From Nocardia vinacea NBRC 16497 (GTDB taxonomy: Bacteria; Actinomycetota; Actinomycetes; Mycobacteriales; Mycobacteriaceae), in the NCBI RefSeq assembly GCF_000308835.1, contig NZ_BAGN01000208.1:1-63841 (forward strand): 63,841 nucleotides of DNA, written 5' to 3'. Shown here piece by piece: positions 16,722 through 26,100 of this stretch. Within the stretch, counting starts at the first letter, position 1. Each line of letters starts with the position of its first letter. The position numbers and the translations under genes were made by a program. The notes beneath the pieces were generated by a model. The model was not told the origin of the DNA. It worked only from the letters and a program-made list of their open reading frames with translations, and did no database searches.

Positions 16722-18491
16722 CTACCGGATCGGGTAGCGACGGTCGATGATGTCGAACATATTGGGTTGGCCCGCTTTGTAGAGTTCGCGGTCGACGAGT
16801 TTCAGGGGTTCCCAGAGTGGCATGGTGAAGCGCGGCGTGATGGTGGCCAGTCCGGCTGACGAGCCGGAGGCGTGCAGGATGGCATTGGCGGCGAGGCGGC
16901 CGCCTTCGTTCGCGCCCTCCATACAGGCGACATTCATGCCGGTCTTGATCCAGTCGCCCGCGAGGAAGAGGTTATCGATCGCGGTGGCGGCGTCGGGACG
17001 GTCGGACCACGAGCCTGGATTCTGGATGAAAATAGCGTCGCTGTAGGCGATTTCGGACGTGCCCGCGTCGGTGAGGGCCGGGTCGATCATCCAGGAGTGC
17101 AGCATATCGTCGGCGAGCTGGATTTCGCCGTCGTCATTGACATGCGCCTTGATCTGGGCCCATGTTTCGCGGGCGATCTCCTCGGGGGTGCACTGCTTGG
17201 CGGTCTTGCGGTTGAAGGTGCCCGGCTCCTCCCATTCGGAAATGATGGCGGACAGCACGTCCTGAACACTGCCGTCGCCGTAGGTGGTCAATGGCCGTCG
17301 CCAGAACTGGGCTTCGCTGATCGAGGTCAGGCCCCATGGCGCGTCGTTGTAGCCGACGTGACCATTGGCCAGGTCGGCACGTTTGCGCAGGAAGAATTGG
17401 ATGCCGACCATCCAGGCGGCCTGCAGGTTTCGGATGCGCTCGAGATTCGGATCGGCCGCCGCCATATCGTCGGTGAGTACATCGGGGAACTTGTCGAGCG
17501 GGATTGCGGAGAGGTAGTAGTCGGCTTCCACCCGATGACGCGCGCCGCCCTGGTCGGTCACGGTGGCCGAGGTGAGGTGCGCACCATCGCTGTCGAAACC
17601 CGAAAGGCGCTGGCCGAGTTGAAAAGTCACGCCGATCGAGCGCAGATAGTCGATCCACGGATTGATCCACGCCTCGCTTGTCGGGCCATTGAGCACACGG
17701 TCATTGCCCTTGCCGTCGCTGTCATTGTCGAGGTTCAGCACCGACCACACGTATTCCTCACCGACCAGCCCGATCGAATGTGCGCTGCAGTTACGGGATT
17801 TGGTGGCGACGAGCTCACGGATGAAGCCGTCGCCGAGGAAGCGGTTGTATTCCGGGGACGAGTTGTCCAGGCGCGCGAAATCGGTCCAGGTCATCCGCTC
17901 CCACTGGCCCAACTTGCGCTCGGTGCTGCTGGAGACATAGACGGCCAAGCGCTCCGCGGCGAAGACCGCTTCGTGCAGCGGCAGCCGGAACAGCGATTCG
18001 AAGACCGATGCGACGGAGTCGATGAATCCCTTGGGGGTCATCGGGAATTGCGAGAACGGCAGTGGGAACGGCAGAGGAACGGTGAGATTGCGCCGGTCCA
18101 TGCCCGCGATCATGGCCGCATTGAGTCGGACCAGGTTGTCCCATACCCCGTTCACATTGCCGGGGAACGGGATTCGGCGCAGCGTATCGGGCAGATTGTG
18201 ATAAAAGCCGAAGAAGCTGCGGAATCCGTGTTCGCCGGGTAGGTCGGCGGCGTAGATGCTGCGGGTCTTGCCGCCGAAAGCGCCGAGCTTCTCGTAGACC
18301 GTGACCGCGAAACCGCGTTCGGCCAGTTCGTGCGCGGCGGTCAGGCCCGCGGGACCCGCACCGAAGATCGCCACGGATCGACCGGGCTGGGCGCTCGCCC
18401 GACCGCCGGTGGGCGCCAATGTCATGGCGGCGACACCACCGGCCACGGCGGCGTTCCTCATGAATGTTCGTCGCGACTGCTTGGTCCGCAT
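16722..18491 (-). CDS. Tat-exported FAD-dependent amine-oxidase/desaturase-like protein
   Basis: The 589-residue product starts at ATG 18491, chosen because GGGAGA lies six bases upstream; the frame is open to 18560. A twin-arginine signal QSRRTFM (residues 5-11) with a hydrophobic segment and ASA cleavage region implies folded export by Tat. A dinucleotide-binding motif GAGPAGL (44-50) with acidic residue E67 binds FAD, and the C-terminal LAGDWIKTGMNVACMEGANEGG is the second FAD motif of the phytoene desaturase / hydroxysqualene dehydroxylase / amine oxidase group. The substrate is unknown. It probably shares a transcript with the epimerase-like gene. Confidence 0.85.
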   Translation of the reverse strand: MRTKQSRRTFMRNAAVAGGVAAMTLAPTGGRASAQPGRSVAIFGAGPAGLTAAHELAERGFAVTVYEKLGAFGGKTRSIYAADLPGEHGFRSFFGFYHNLPDTLRRIPFPGNVNGVWDNLVRLNAAMIAGMDRRNLTVPLPFPLPFSQFPMTPKGFIDSVASVFESLFRLPLHEAVFAAERLAVYVSSSTERKLGQWERMTWTDFARLDNSSPEYNRFLGDGFIRELVATKSRNCSAHSIGLVGEEYVWSVLNLDNDSDGKGNDRVLNGPTSEAWINPWIDYLRSIGVTFQLGQRLSGFDSDGAHLTSATVTDQGGARHRVEADYYLSAIPLDKFPDVLTDDMAAADPNLERIRNLQAAWMVGIQFFLRKRADLANGHVGYNDAPWGLTSISEAQFWRRPLTTYGDGSVQDVLSAIISEWEEPGTFNRKTAKQCTPEEIARETWAQIKAHVNDDGEIQLADDMLHSWMIDPALTDAGTSEIAYSDAIFIQNPGSWSDRPDAATAIDNLFLAGDWIKTGMNVACMEGANEGGRLAANAILHASGSSAGLATITPRFTMPLWEPLKLVDRELYKAGQPNMFDIIDRRYPIR

Positions 18492-18693
18492 GCTGAATCT
18501 CCCGACCATCCGGCCTGCCACGTCCATGTGAGCCGCGCACAGGCGCCTGCGATGTCGCAAGATGTTACTGACTATTCTGACGCTTTGTGAGCGTTTCTCA
18601 GATGTAGATGCGACCGAAACAGCATGCCGAAATAGTCCAAGATCGGCCGCGCACGGCTAGGTGTGCCCACAATCATGTTGATACTAATTCTCT

Positions 18694-19812
18694 TCACGGA
18701 CACAAGGCGTGTTCGAGCATGGCGGTCTGATCGGGCAATGATTCCGGCGGCTTGGTGTAGGCGTAGGTCACTGCCCGGCCGTCCAGCGTCGCGCCGGAGA
18801 CCGTGAGAAAGCCATAGATGCCGCCGGTGTGCCCGACATACTCTGCGCCGCACGGCAAGTGCGTGGATCCGACGCCGAGTCCGTAGGACATATCGAGCAT
18901 CCCCATCGGCACACCGTCGCGCATCTCCCGCAACTCGGCCGCGGGCACCACCTGTCCGGCCAGGAGTGCCTGGTAGAAGCGATTCAGATCGTCGCCGGTG
19001 GAGACCATTGCGCCCGCACCCCACGGCACCGAAGGTTCGATGCGTGACACATCGGTGACGACGCCGTCGATATCGGCGTACCCCTTGGGATGTGGGCCCC
19101 GGATATCGAGCTCGCCTGGCGCGGGCAGGTAGGTGTCGTCGAGCCCCAGCGGCTTCAGGATCCGCCGATTCAACTCCTCGACATACGCCGCACCCGTGAC
19201 CCGTTCGACCAGTACATCCGCCACGATGTAGTTGGAGTTGCTGTACTCGAACCGCGCACCGGGCGCGAAATCTGCTGGTCTGCTGAGGATTATCGCGATC
19301 TGCTCGGCGGGCGTCATGATCCGCCCGGCCAGCGCCGCCTGATACTCGTCGACACGCGGGTCATCGGTGAGCTCGGGCAGACCGCTTTGGTGCCGCAGTA
19401 TCTGACGCACGGTGATCGCCCGCCCATCGATCCCCTCGCCCCGCAACAGCCCCGGCAGATACGTATCCACCGGCTCATCGAGCCGAATCTTGCCCTCCGC
19501 CACCAACTGCAACACCACCGCACTGGTGAACGTCTTGCTGATACTGCCGATTCGCACCCGCTGCGGCGGCGCCGCCGGAATCGGCGCACGAGTACCGATA
19601 TCGGCTACACCACTGGTGAGGGTGACCGTCTTCCCGTTCTCGGTCAAGGTCGCGATCATCCCCGTGACCCCGCCCTCGACCGCGCGATCGATATCGCCCT
19701 GCACCACCCGAATCCGCTTCGCCGAAACCCCCACCGGCGCATCGGGATCCTTGGTACATCCCGAAAGCGCAGCAACCACACAAACAGCAATACCTACCGT
19801 CACAAGGCGCAT
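18694..19812 (-). CDS. Lipoprotein serine hydrolase of the beta-lactamase / DD-peptidase fold
   Basis: The 372-residue product has a lipoprotein signal (LSGC, cysteine 19). The three catalytic motifs of class C beta-lactamase-like enzymes are present: SISK (Ser90, Lys93), YSN (190-192) and HTG (328-330). Such proteins act outside the membrane as DD-carboxypeptidases, esterases or beta-lactamases; the sequence does not decide which. ATG 19812 is the natural start before the signal peptide. It lies upstream of the FAD enzyme on the same strand with a 202-base gap, and is divergent from the carboxymuconolactone decarboxylase-like gene. Confidence 0.88.
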   Translation of the reverse strand: MRLVTVGIAVCVVAALSGCTKDPDAPVGVSAKRIRVVQGDIDRAVEGGVTGMIATLTENGKTVTLTSGVADIGTRAPIPAAPPQRVRIGSISKTFTSAVVLQLVAEGKIRLDEPVDTYLPGLLRGEGIDGRAITVRQILRHQSGLPELTDDPRVDEYQAALAGRIMTPAEQIAIILSRPADFAPGARFEYSNSNYIVADVLVERVTGAAYVEELNRRILKPLGLDDTYLPAPGELDIRGPHPKGYADIDGVVTDVSRIEPSVPWGAGAMVSTGDDLNRFYQALLAGQVVPAAELREMRDGVPMGMLDMSYGLGVGSTHLPCGAEYVGHTGGIYGFLTVSGATLDGRAVTYAYTKPPESLPDQTAMLEHALCP

Positions 19813-20127
19813 GCCTCGACGCTAGGAACATTCCCCGTCCCGCACATCAGGGGCGCCCCCGGAGATCGCCCCGGGGAGGCCCCCTAGTACCACCGAGTGA
19901 TCATCTGATGCGCAGACATGGATCGTGCGATGACTTTCGATCGAGGCCGCGCACATCGAGTGAACACAGCACATGATTTGCAACTTGTGCGAGGAGGTCA
20001 CCGGCTGTGCGACAGCCCTGCCGAACTGGGGGCTACACACCGCGATGCGTCACGACCCCGAGACTCCGGACAGCCGCACGAATCAAGGCTTGCGTTGGAG
20101 CGCACTCCAACTTTTAGAGTTCGGGGC
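19813..20127. promoter_or_regulatory. Divergent promoter region, no convincing gene
   Basis: These 315 bases lie between the serine hydrolase and the carboxymuconolactone decarboxylase-like gene. Open frames here are short and lack the expected third-position G/C bias. The right end holds a MerR-type promoter. A G/C-rich stretch at about 19850-19885 has several self-complementary blocks (CCCCGGGG) of unclear role. Confidence 0.6.
20090..20120 (+). promoter_or_regulatory. MerR-type promoter with operator in a 19-base spacer
   Basis: A -35-like TTGCGT (20090-20095) and a -10-like TAGAGT (20115-20120) are 19 bases apart, the over-long spacing typical of MerR-activated promoters. The spacer holds the inverted repeat GTTGGAG-CGCA-CTCCAAC (20094-20111). 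Transcription would begin at about 20127, almost on the ATG at 20128, implying a leaderless message. No MerR gene is in the window. Confidence 0.65.
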
Positions 20128-20934
20128 ATGACCAACACACAGGCCTCTACCAGCAATGATCGTTTCGAGCGCGGACTGGAACTGCTTCGACGGGTCGGTG
20201 GGCAGGAGCGGCCCGCGGTGCTGGACAGTCTCGCGGATATCGCGCCGGACCTGGGTCGGCTGACCGTCGAATTCGGGTATGGCGACATTCTGTCGCGGCC
20301 GGGGCTGACGTTGCGGCAGCGGCAGTTGGCGACGGTGTCGGCGCTGGCGGCGATGGGAAATGCCGCGCCGCAGTTGCGGTTCCACATCGACGGGGCACTG
20401 AATGTGGGGTGCACGCGGGAGGAGATCGTGGAGACGCTGATCCACGTCAGCGTGTACGCGGGGTTCCCTGCGGCACTCAACGGGCTGGGTGCGGCGCGCG
20501 AAGTGTTCGACGCCCGTACCGATCTCCCCGCACCGGCCGAACCGGCACCGGCACCGACGGGTGACCGGTTCGAGCGCGGGAGCGCCAAGCTCGCCGAGAT
20601 CGATGGGCACGCAGGCGAACAGGTCATCGCCTCGCTGCGCGATATCGCACCGGATCTGGGGCGCTACATCATCGAGTACGGCTTCGGCGATATCTACTCA
20701 CGTACCGGCCTGGACCTGAAGACCCGTGAGATGGTCACCGTCGCCATGTGCACCGCGCTCGGCACGGCGGCGCCGCAACTGGGCGTGCACATCCACGGCC
20801 TGCTGAATGTCGGCGGCACCGAGACCGAAGTCGTCGAAATCATCACGCAGATGGCGGGTTACGCCGGATTCCCGGCAGCACTCAACGGAATCACAGTGGC
20901 ACGCACGGTTTTCGCGGAGCGCTCGGGCGACTGA
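20128..20934 (+). CDS. Fused two-domain carboxymuconolactone decarboxylase (CMD)-family protein
   Basis: The 268-residue product consists of two homologous halves (about residues 11-125 and 143-262) joined by a Pro/Ala linker. Each carries the CMD-family pattern: FGYGDI/YGFGDI, then LTLRQRQLATVSALAAMG or LKTREMVTVAMCTALG, then HxxGxLNVG. The AhpD CxxC redox pair is absent, so peroxidase activity is unlikely. It could be a gamma-carboxymuconolactone decarboxylase or, more probably, a stress- or aldehyde-linked member of the family. ATG 20128 lacks a good ribosome site and sits at the predicted transcript start, consistent with leaderless translation. Confidence 0.85.
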   Translation: MTNTQASTSNDRFERGLELLRRVGGQERPAVLDSLADIAPDLGRLTVEFGYGDILSRPGLTLRQRQLATVSALAAMGNAAPQLRFHIDGALNVGCTREEIVETLIHVSVYAGFPAALNGLGAAREVFDARTDLPAPAEPAPAPTGDRFERGSAKLAEIDGHAGEQVIASLRDIAPDLGRYIIEYGFGDIYSRTGLDLKTREMVTVAMCTALGTAAPQLGVHIHGLLNVGGTETEVVEIITQMAGYAGFPAALNGITVARTVFAERSGD

Positions 20935-21018
20935 CGCACCTCAGCCGACAGGTAACGCCCGATCGATTCACCTCGGCACCGCGGCAATATCGCCTGCCCC
21001 GAGGCCTTACGGCCCATC

Positions 21019-21054
21019 CCGGTGCGGCACTTCTGCGGATAAGTGCCGCACCGG
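21019..21054. terminator. Strong bidirectional terminator hairpin
   Basis: CCGGTGCGGCACTT (21019-21032) and AAGTGCCGCACCGG (21041-21054) form a perfect 14-base stem with an eight-base loop. It lies 84 bases after the CMD-family stop and 21 bases past the stop of the convergent small gene, so it can end transcription from both sides. Confidence 0.8.
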
Positions 21055-21075
21055 AACCCCCATCAGGGTCTCGGG

Positions 21076-21264
21076 TTACCTCTCGGCAGTACGCCGGAAG
21101 CAGTGCGCGGAGGCGGCCAGGTATTGGCGGCAGCGGGCACCGTGTCCAGCATGAACGGAGAGGATGAAGCGAGCCCGGTCATAACTGAGGCCCACCGGCT
21201 CTTGATTGCAATCGCGGCTCTGTACCAGCCACAATTCCCGGATATCCGAATGCAAAACGTCCAT
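21076..21264 (-). CDS. Small hypothetical protein, convergent with the CMD-family gene
   Basis: This 62-residue frame starts at ATG 21264 with GAGGTG four bases upstream and ends just before a perfect terminator hairpin. It is rich in Arg, Cys and aromatic residues (for example RARFILSVHAGHGARCRQYL). No family is recognised with confidence. The good ribosome site and the flanking terminator support a real gene; G/C at third positions is weaker than in neighbours. It is divergent from the HTH-TPR regulator. Confidence 0.45.
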   Translation of the reverse strand: MDVLHSDIRELWLVQSRDCNQEPVGLSYDRARFILSVHAGHGARCRQYLAASAHCFRRTAER

Positions 21265-21377
21265 TGTTCACCTCTATCGAAGAGATAAGTGCACCCGGCA
21301 CCGGCAGCGCCACCGGAACCCGCCGTCAACGCTGCGGATCGGAACAGCGTCGGGACCGTGCGTCGGGTTCCGGAGAG

Positions 21378-21419
21378 CCGGCACCCCCGAAAGGGTTTGG
21401 GGTACAAACCCGGTGCCGG
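21378..21419. promoter_or_regulatory. Two-tier hairpin upstream of the HTH-TPR regulator
   Basis: An outer stem CCGGCACC/GGTGCCGG (21378-21385 with 21412-21419) encloses an inner stem GGGTTT/AAACCC (21393-21398 with 21406-21411), with a seven-base one-sided bulge and a seven-base loop. It ends about 105 bases before the regulator start. It may be a leader structure or a terminator. The rest of 21265-21524 shows no gene. Confidence 0.4.
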
Positions 21420-21524
21420 GTACCGCTTCAGCGTGCACGTTGCGATTCGGTGGATAACAGAGCCGAATGCGGTAAATGCGAGTAATTTCCGATTGAATCA
21501 GCCTGGTACGAGGGAGCGGGACCT

Positions 21525-22865
21525 ATGGTTGAGGTCGATTGGACCGGCGAAGACGTACTCGCTCTTCGCGTGGCGATGAAGCGAAGTCGCTATGAGTTCG
21601 CACGCCTGGTGGGCGTCACCCCGCGCACCGTGATCTTGTGGGAGAACGGCCGGACAACCCGGATGCATGCCGCAAGCAGGCGTTTGCTCGATCGAGTGCT
21701 ATCGGAGGCCGACTCGGTCGTCGTCGCGCGATTCGAGCGCGCGATCGCGAGTCCGGCGACGGCCCGCGATACCGAAGAGACGAGCCCGGCGCTCGATCGG
21801 AAACAGCTCGGTAGGGACATCGGGCTCGACAAGGAAGTCGAGGATGACGACGTGAGAAGGCGATTGCTATTGGCCTGCATCGGTGCGGGCCTGGCCGGTC
21901 AGGCGGCCGATATGGTCACGAGCGAACCGGAGAAGATGCTCGCCACCCTGGACGCGGGCTCGATGAGCGAACGGCGGCTCGGCCTGCTCGAACAATCCGT
22001 CGAGGCCCTCGGCGCTCGCGTCGTGCAGGTGCCGCCGTACGAGTTGCTGCCGGCCACGCTCGATCAATTCCGCGCGGTCCGTGGCTGTCTCGCGGAGCGG
22101 CAGGCGACCCATCATCAAATCCGACTGGTCCGTACGGCCGGGCGCCTGGCGAATGTCGTCGGCGAAATTCTGTTCAATGAGGGACATTTCGGCCAGGCCC
22201 GATTGTGGTACACCACCGCAATTCACGCCGCCCAGGACATCGGCGACCGCTATTCCGAGGACATCGCACTCGCCGGATTGTCGTATTTACCAACCTATAG
22301 CGATAATCCGAAGGAAGTTTTGAACCTGCTCAGCCCACGCCTCGAAGAAAATCCGGGCAAAGGTCCGGCGGCGGCCTGGTTGTGGGGAATGGCGGCCCGA
22401 GCGCACGCCAGCCTCGGCAATTCCGACGGCTTCGCCCGCTGCATCGCGAGATCGGAGCAGGCACTGGAAAATGTTCCCGCGGAACAACTCTCGATCGGCA
22501 TCTTTTCCTTCCGCCCGGAGAAGCTCGCCTTCTATCAGGCCATCGGCTATTCCCGATTGGGCCGCACCGAGCAGACCGCCCTGGCATCCGAGCGAGCTAT
22601 CGGGCTCTACGACCCGAGCGAGACCATGGAACCCGCGCTGGTCCGGTTCGAACACGCCACCGCGTTGCTGGCCTCGGGCGAGGTGGACGAGGCCTGTGCG
22701 GTGGCGACCCGCGCGATCACCAATGGCCACACCTACGTCGGCCTCACCGTCACCAAGCGGGCGAAACAATTCGATACCGCACTGTCGGGTTTCCGGGGTC
22801 GCGCCGTCGCCGATTGGCGTGAGCAGGCTCGGATGATCGTCGATACTCCGCGTACCCGGGCATGA
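21525..22865 (+). CDS. HTH-domain transcriptional regulator with TPR-like C-terminal region
   Basis: The 446-residue product starts at ATG 21525 after GGGAGCGGGA. An XRE/Cro-type helix-turn-helix is at about residues 13-45 (RYEFARLVGVTPRTVILWENG). The remainder is almost entirely helical, with repeated Ala/Leu-rich helix pairs (GHFGQARLWYTTAIHAAQDIGD; AAAWLWGMAARAHASLGNSDG) like those of tetratricopeptide-repeat regulators common in streptomycetes and nocardiae. Such proteins often sense a peptide or protein partner. It is convergent with the NRPS-mbtH operon, from which a hairpin separates it. Control of the NRPS genes is possible but not shown. Confidence 0.82.
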   Translation: MVEVDWTGEDVLALRVAMKRSRYEFARLVGVTPRTVILWENGRTTRMHAASRRLLDRVLSEADSVVVARFERAIASPATARDTEETSPALDRKQLGRDIGLDKEVEDDDVRRRLLLACIGAGLAGQAADMVTSEPEKMLATLDAGSMSERRLGLLEQSVEALGARVVQVPPYELLPATLDQFRAVRGCLAERQATHHQIRLVRTAGRLANVVGEILFNEGHFGQARLWYTTAIHAAQDIGDRYSEDIALAGLSYLPTYSDNPKEVLNLLSPRLEENPGKGPAAAWLWGMAARAHASLGNSDGFARCIARSEQALENVPAEQLSIGIFSFRPEKLAFYQAIGYSRLGRTEQTALASERAIGLYDPSETMEPALVRFEHATALLASGEVDEACAVATRAITNGHTYVGLTVTKRAKQFDTALSGFRGRAVADWREQARMIVDTPRTRA

Positions 22866-22868
22866 GGG

Positions 22869-22919
22869 GGTAGGGCGCACCGGTCGGCAGGGGGGATGTA
22901 CGAACCGGCGCACCCTACC
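22869..22919. terminator. Bidirectional terminator between the regulator and the NRPS operon
   Basis: A 16-base stem (22869-22884 with 22904-22919) with two internal mismatches begins GGTAGGG and ends CCCTACC; the loop is 19 bases. It lies four bases after the regulator stop and four bases after the mbtH stop, so it serves both convergent transcripts. Confidence 0.75.
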
Positions 22920-22922
22920 TAT

Positions 22923-23141
22923 TCAGTTGGCCTCGGGCTGCATCGCGGTAATGAGTGAATTGGGACGCATATCCAGCCAGTGGGATTCGACGTACTTCAG
23001 ACAGGAGCGACGCGCGGCCGCGCCGTAGGCGATGGTCCAGCCGCCGGGGACGGCGGCGAAGATCGGCCACAGCGAGTGCTGTCCTTCGGCATTGGTCAGG
23101 ACGTAGAACTGGGCGTCATCGTCGTCGAACGGGTTGGTCAT
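22923..23141 (-). CDS. mbtH: MbtH-family NRPS chaperone
   Basis: The 72-residue protein shows the full family signature: NPFDDDDAQFYVLTNAEGQHSLWP, VPGGW, RRSCLKYVESHW and DMRPNSL. MbtH proteins bind adenylation domains and are needed for their folding or activity in many NRPSs. ATG 23141 has AGGAAGG upstream and lies 26 bases after the stop of the large synthetase, so it is the last gene of the NRPS operon and probably serves its adenylation domains. The frame open to 23303 overlaps the synthetase and is not real. Confidence 0.97.
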   Translation of the reverse strand: MTNPFDDDDAQFYVLTNAEGQHSLWPIFAAVPGGWTIAYGAAARRSCLKYVESHWLDMRPNSLITAMQPEAN

Positions 23142-23167
23142 CTGGTCGGCCTTCCTGGTGGGAGAGT

Positions 23168-26100
23168 TCAGGCCCGGTCGGCGTGTGCCAAGACATTGGT
23201 CAGGACGTGGCCGATGCGGGCGAGGGCGGATTCGGAGGTCATGCGCCAGTGCGTGGCCTGGACGGCGTGGTTGTGCACGGTGCCGTCGACGGCGTCGGAC
23301 CAACTGGCCGCGCCGGTAGCCCCGGTGGGGTCGTCGAGTGCGGCGGTGAAGTAGACGAGATCGCCCTTATAGGGCCGAGGGCGGTACCGGGTGATGAGCT
23401 CCAGGGAGTGCGTGCCCGCGTCGAGGAGCCGGCCGAGCCGATCGAATCCGAAGGATGCGAACGGTTCCGGAAGTTCGGCGATGCGCCGGGCGAGTCGGGT
23501 GCGATCGAGTTCGGTATCGGTGTCGTCGGCCTGTTCGCCGAGTAGCCCGCCGAGCAGATCGGCCACCGGTACCGTCGCCGTCTCGTCCACCGTGAGGTGC
23601 AGCGGACTGTCCATCATGGCCAGCAGCGCGACATGTTGACCCTGGTCCTCCAATTGGTTCGCGACGGCGTGTGCGAGTACACCGCCGAACGACCAGCCGA
23701 GCAGGTGGTAGGGTCCCTCGGGCTGTACCGCGCGGATTTCGCGGACGTAGCGTCCGGCCCAGTTCTCGATGGAATCCGGCAGCGCCGCCGCCGAATTCAG
23801 TACCGGGGACTGGATGCCGTAGATGCCGCGCTCCGGATCGATATGTGCGGCCAGACCCGCGAACGACCAGGCGACACCGCCGACCGGGTGGATGCAGAAC
23901 AGCGGTTCGCGAGAACCTCCGGGGCGCAACGGCAATAGGACATCGAAGGCGGCTTGTGCGTCGACGCGGCCGCGGCCGCAGCGGTGCAGTTCCAGTTGGG
24001 TGATCAGGTCCGCGGGTGTCGGCGCGGCAAACAGCCATACCACCGGGATCTGCTCGGCGAGTGCGGTACTCAGCTGGGTTGCCAGTCGGGTGGCCAGCAG
24101 TGAATTGCCACCGCGTTCGAAGAAGTTGTCGTCCATGCCGATTCGCTCGACCTCCAGCGACTCGGCGAAGACGATGCAGACCAGCAGCTCCAACTCCGTT
24201 TCCGGAGCACGGAATTCTCGGGTGCCCAACTCGGGTTCGGGGAGTGCGGTCCTGTCGACTTTTCCGTTGGCGTTCAGCGGCACGGCGCTTAGTTGGATCA
24301 GCACGGTCGGAACCATGTAGCTCGGCAGGGTTTCGGCCAGTGCGGATTTCAGCGCGTTCGGATCGATCGGCGAGGTGGCGGTGAAATAGCCGACCAGCAG
24401 GTCACCGCGATGAGCGATGACGACGGCCTCGGCGACCGTCGGACGTGAGCGCAGCGCGTGCTCGATTTCGGCGAGTTCGATGCGGTAACCGCGCACCTTC
24501 ACCTGGAAGTCACGGCGCTCCACGTATTCGAGGTTTCCGTCCGCATCCCAGCGGACCATATCGCCGGTTCGGTACATCCGGGTGCCGGGTGTACCGAATG
24601 GGTTGGCCACGAACCGTTCCGCGCTCAGGTCGGATCTGCCGTGATAGCCGCGGGCCAGCTGCGCGCCGCCCAGGTACAGCTCACCGGTCACGCCTGTCGG
24701 CACCGGGTGCAGCCGGTCGTCGAGTACATATACCTGGTTTCCGGATTCCGGCGTGCCGATGGGGACGACCGTCCGGCGGAGACCGGCGCCGGTGCGGAAC
24801 CGGGTCACCGAGACGGCTGCCTCGGTGGGGCCGTACAGGTTATCGATCCTGGCGGCGGTGAGCGCGCCGATCCGGTCGACGGTCGCGGCGGGCAGTGCCT
24901 CGCCGATGACGAGCAGTCGCCGCAGTGATCTCGGCAGTCGCTGATCGCCGCTGACCTCGGCCAGCATGGCCAGCAGCGACGGCACCAGCGTCACCGTGGT
25001 GACCGAAGCGCGTCGGATCAGATCCAGCACCCTCGCCGGATCACGTTGTGCGCCTTGGGGTGCAAGTACCACTCGGGCACCGGTGCGCAGGGCCCACCAG
25101 AACTCCCAGACCGAGAGATCGAAGGCCGCCGAGGTCATCAGGAGCGTGGCGTCCTCCGGCTCGAGGGCGTATTCCGTTTGCAGCCAGTCCAATTGGTGTG
25201 TGACCGCCGCATGGGGGACGGCGACGCCCTTCGGGGTTCCGGTCGATCCCGAGGTGAAGATGACATAGGCGGTATGCGCGGCAGTCAGCGCGGACAGCCG
25301 CTCTTCAGCACGAATCGGACTGTTGTCGAGGACACCGGCCGCAACCGAGATATCCAGCACCACATCGTGATCCGCCACCGTCCCCGGCAGCATCGGCTGC
25401 TCGGCCGAGGTCAGCACCAAGGCCGGATCAGCGGCGGCGAGTACGCTCGCGGTCCGGTCCAGCGGGTGGGTCGGATCGAGCGGGATATACGCACCGCCCG
25501 CGGTCACCACCGCGTACATTGCGACCAAAAGGTCGACACTGCGTGGAATGGCCAGGGCCACCAGCGATTCCGGGCCGATGCCGCGACCGATGAGCGCGCG
25601 GGCGAGTCTGTTCACCCGCGAGGCGAACTGGCCGTAGGTGACCGTTACTTCGTCATCGACAATCGCCACCGCGTCGGGCGTCTCGGCGACCTGTGCCTCG
25701 AAGGCGGCGATGAGGGGGGCGGGAGTGAATTCGTGTTCGATCCGATTCCAGGACACCAGCATCCGGTCGCGTTCGGCGGTGTCGAGTAGCGCCAGATCTC
25801 CGACCGGCAGTAGCGCTTCGGCGCAGACCGCGGCCAGCAGGCGATGCAGTCGTCCGGCGAAACCGGCGACCGTGGCTTCGTCGAACAGCGCGGTGGCATA
25901 GGTGATCGATGCGGCCATACCTGCCGCATTCCCATCCGGGCCGTAGCGGTCGGTGACGACCAGATGCAGGTCGAATTGCGATACCTCGGAGTCGAAATCA
26001 ACTGCGGTGGCGGTCAATCCATCCAGTGCGAATTTCGCTTCGGCCTGGTTGTGGAAGGAGAAGCCGACCTGGAACAGCGGATGCCGCGCAGTCGAGCGCT

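Noticed and set aside
19998..20127. Extension of the CMD-family gene to ATG 19918
   Set aside because: The added 70 residues lack family similarity and would place the MerR-type promoter inside the coding region.
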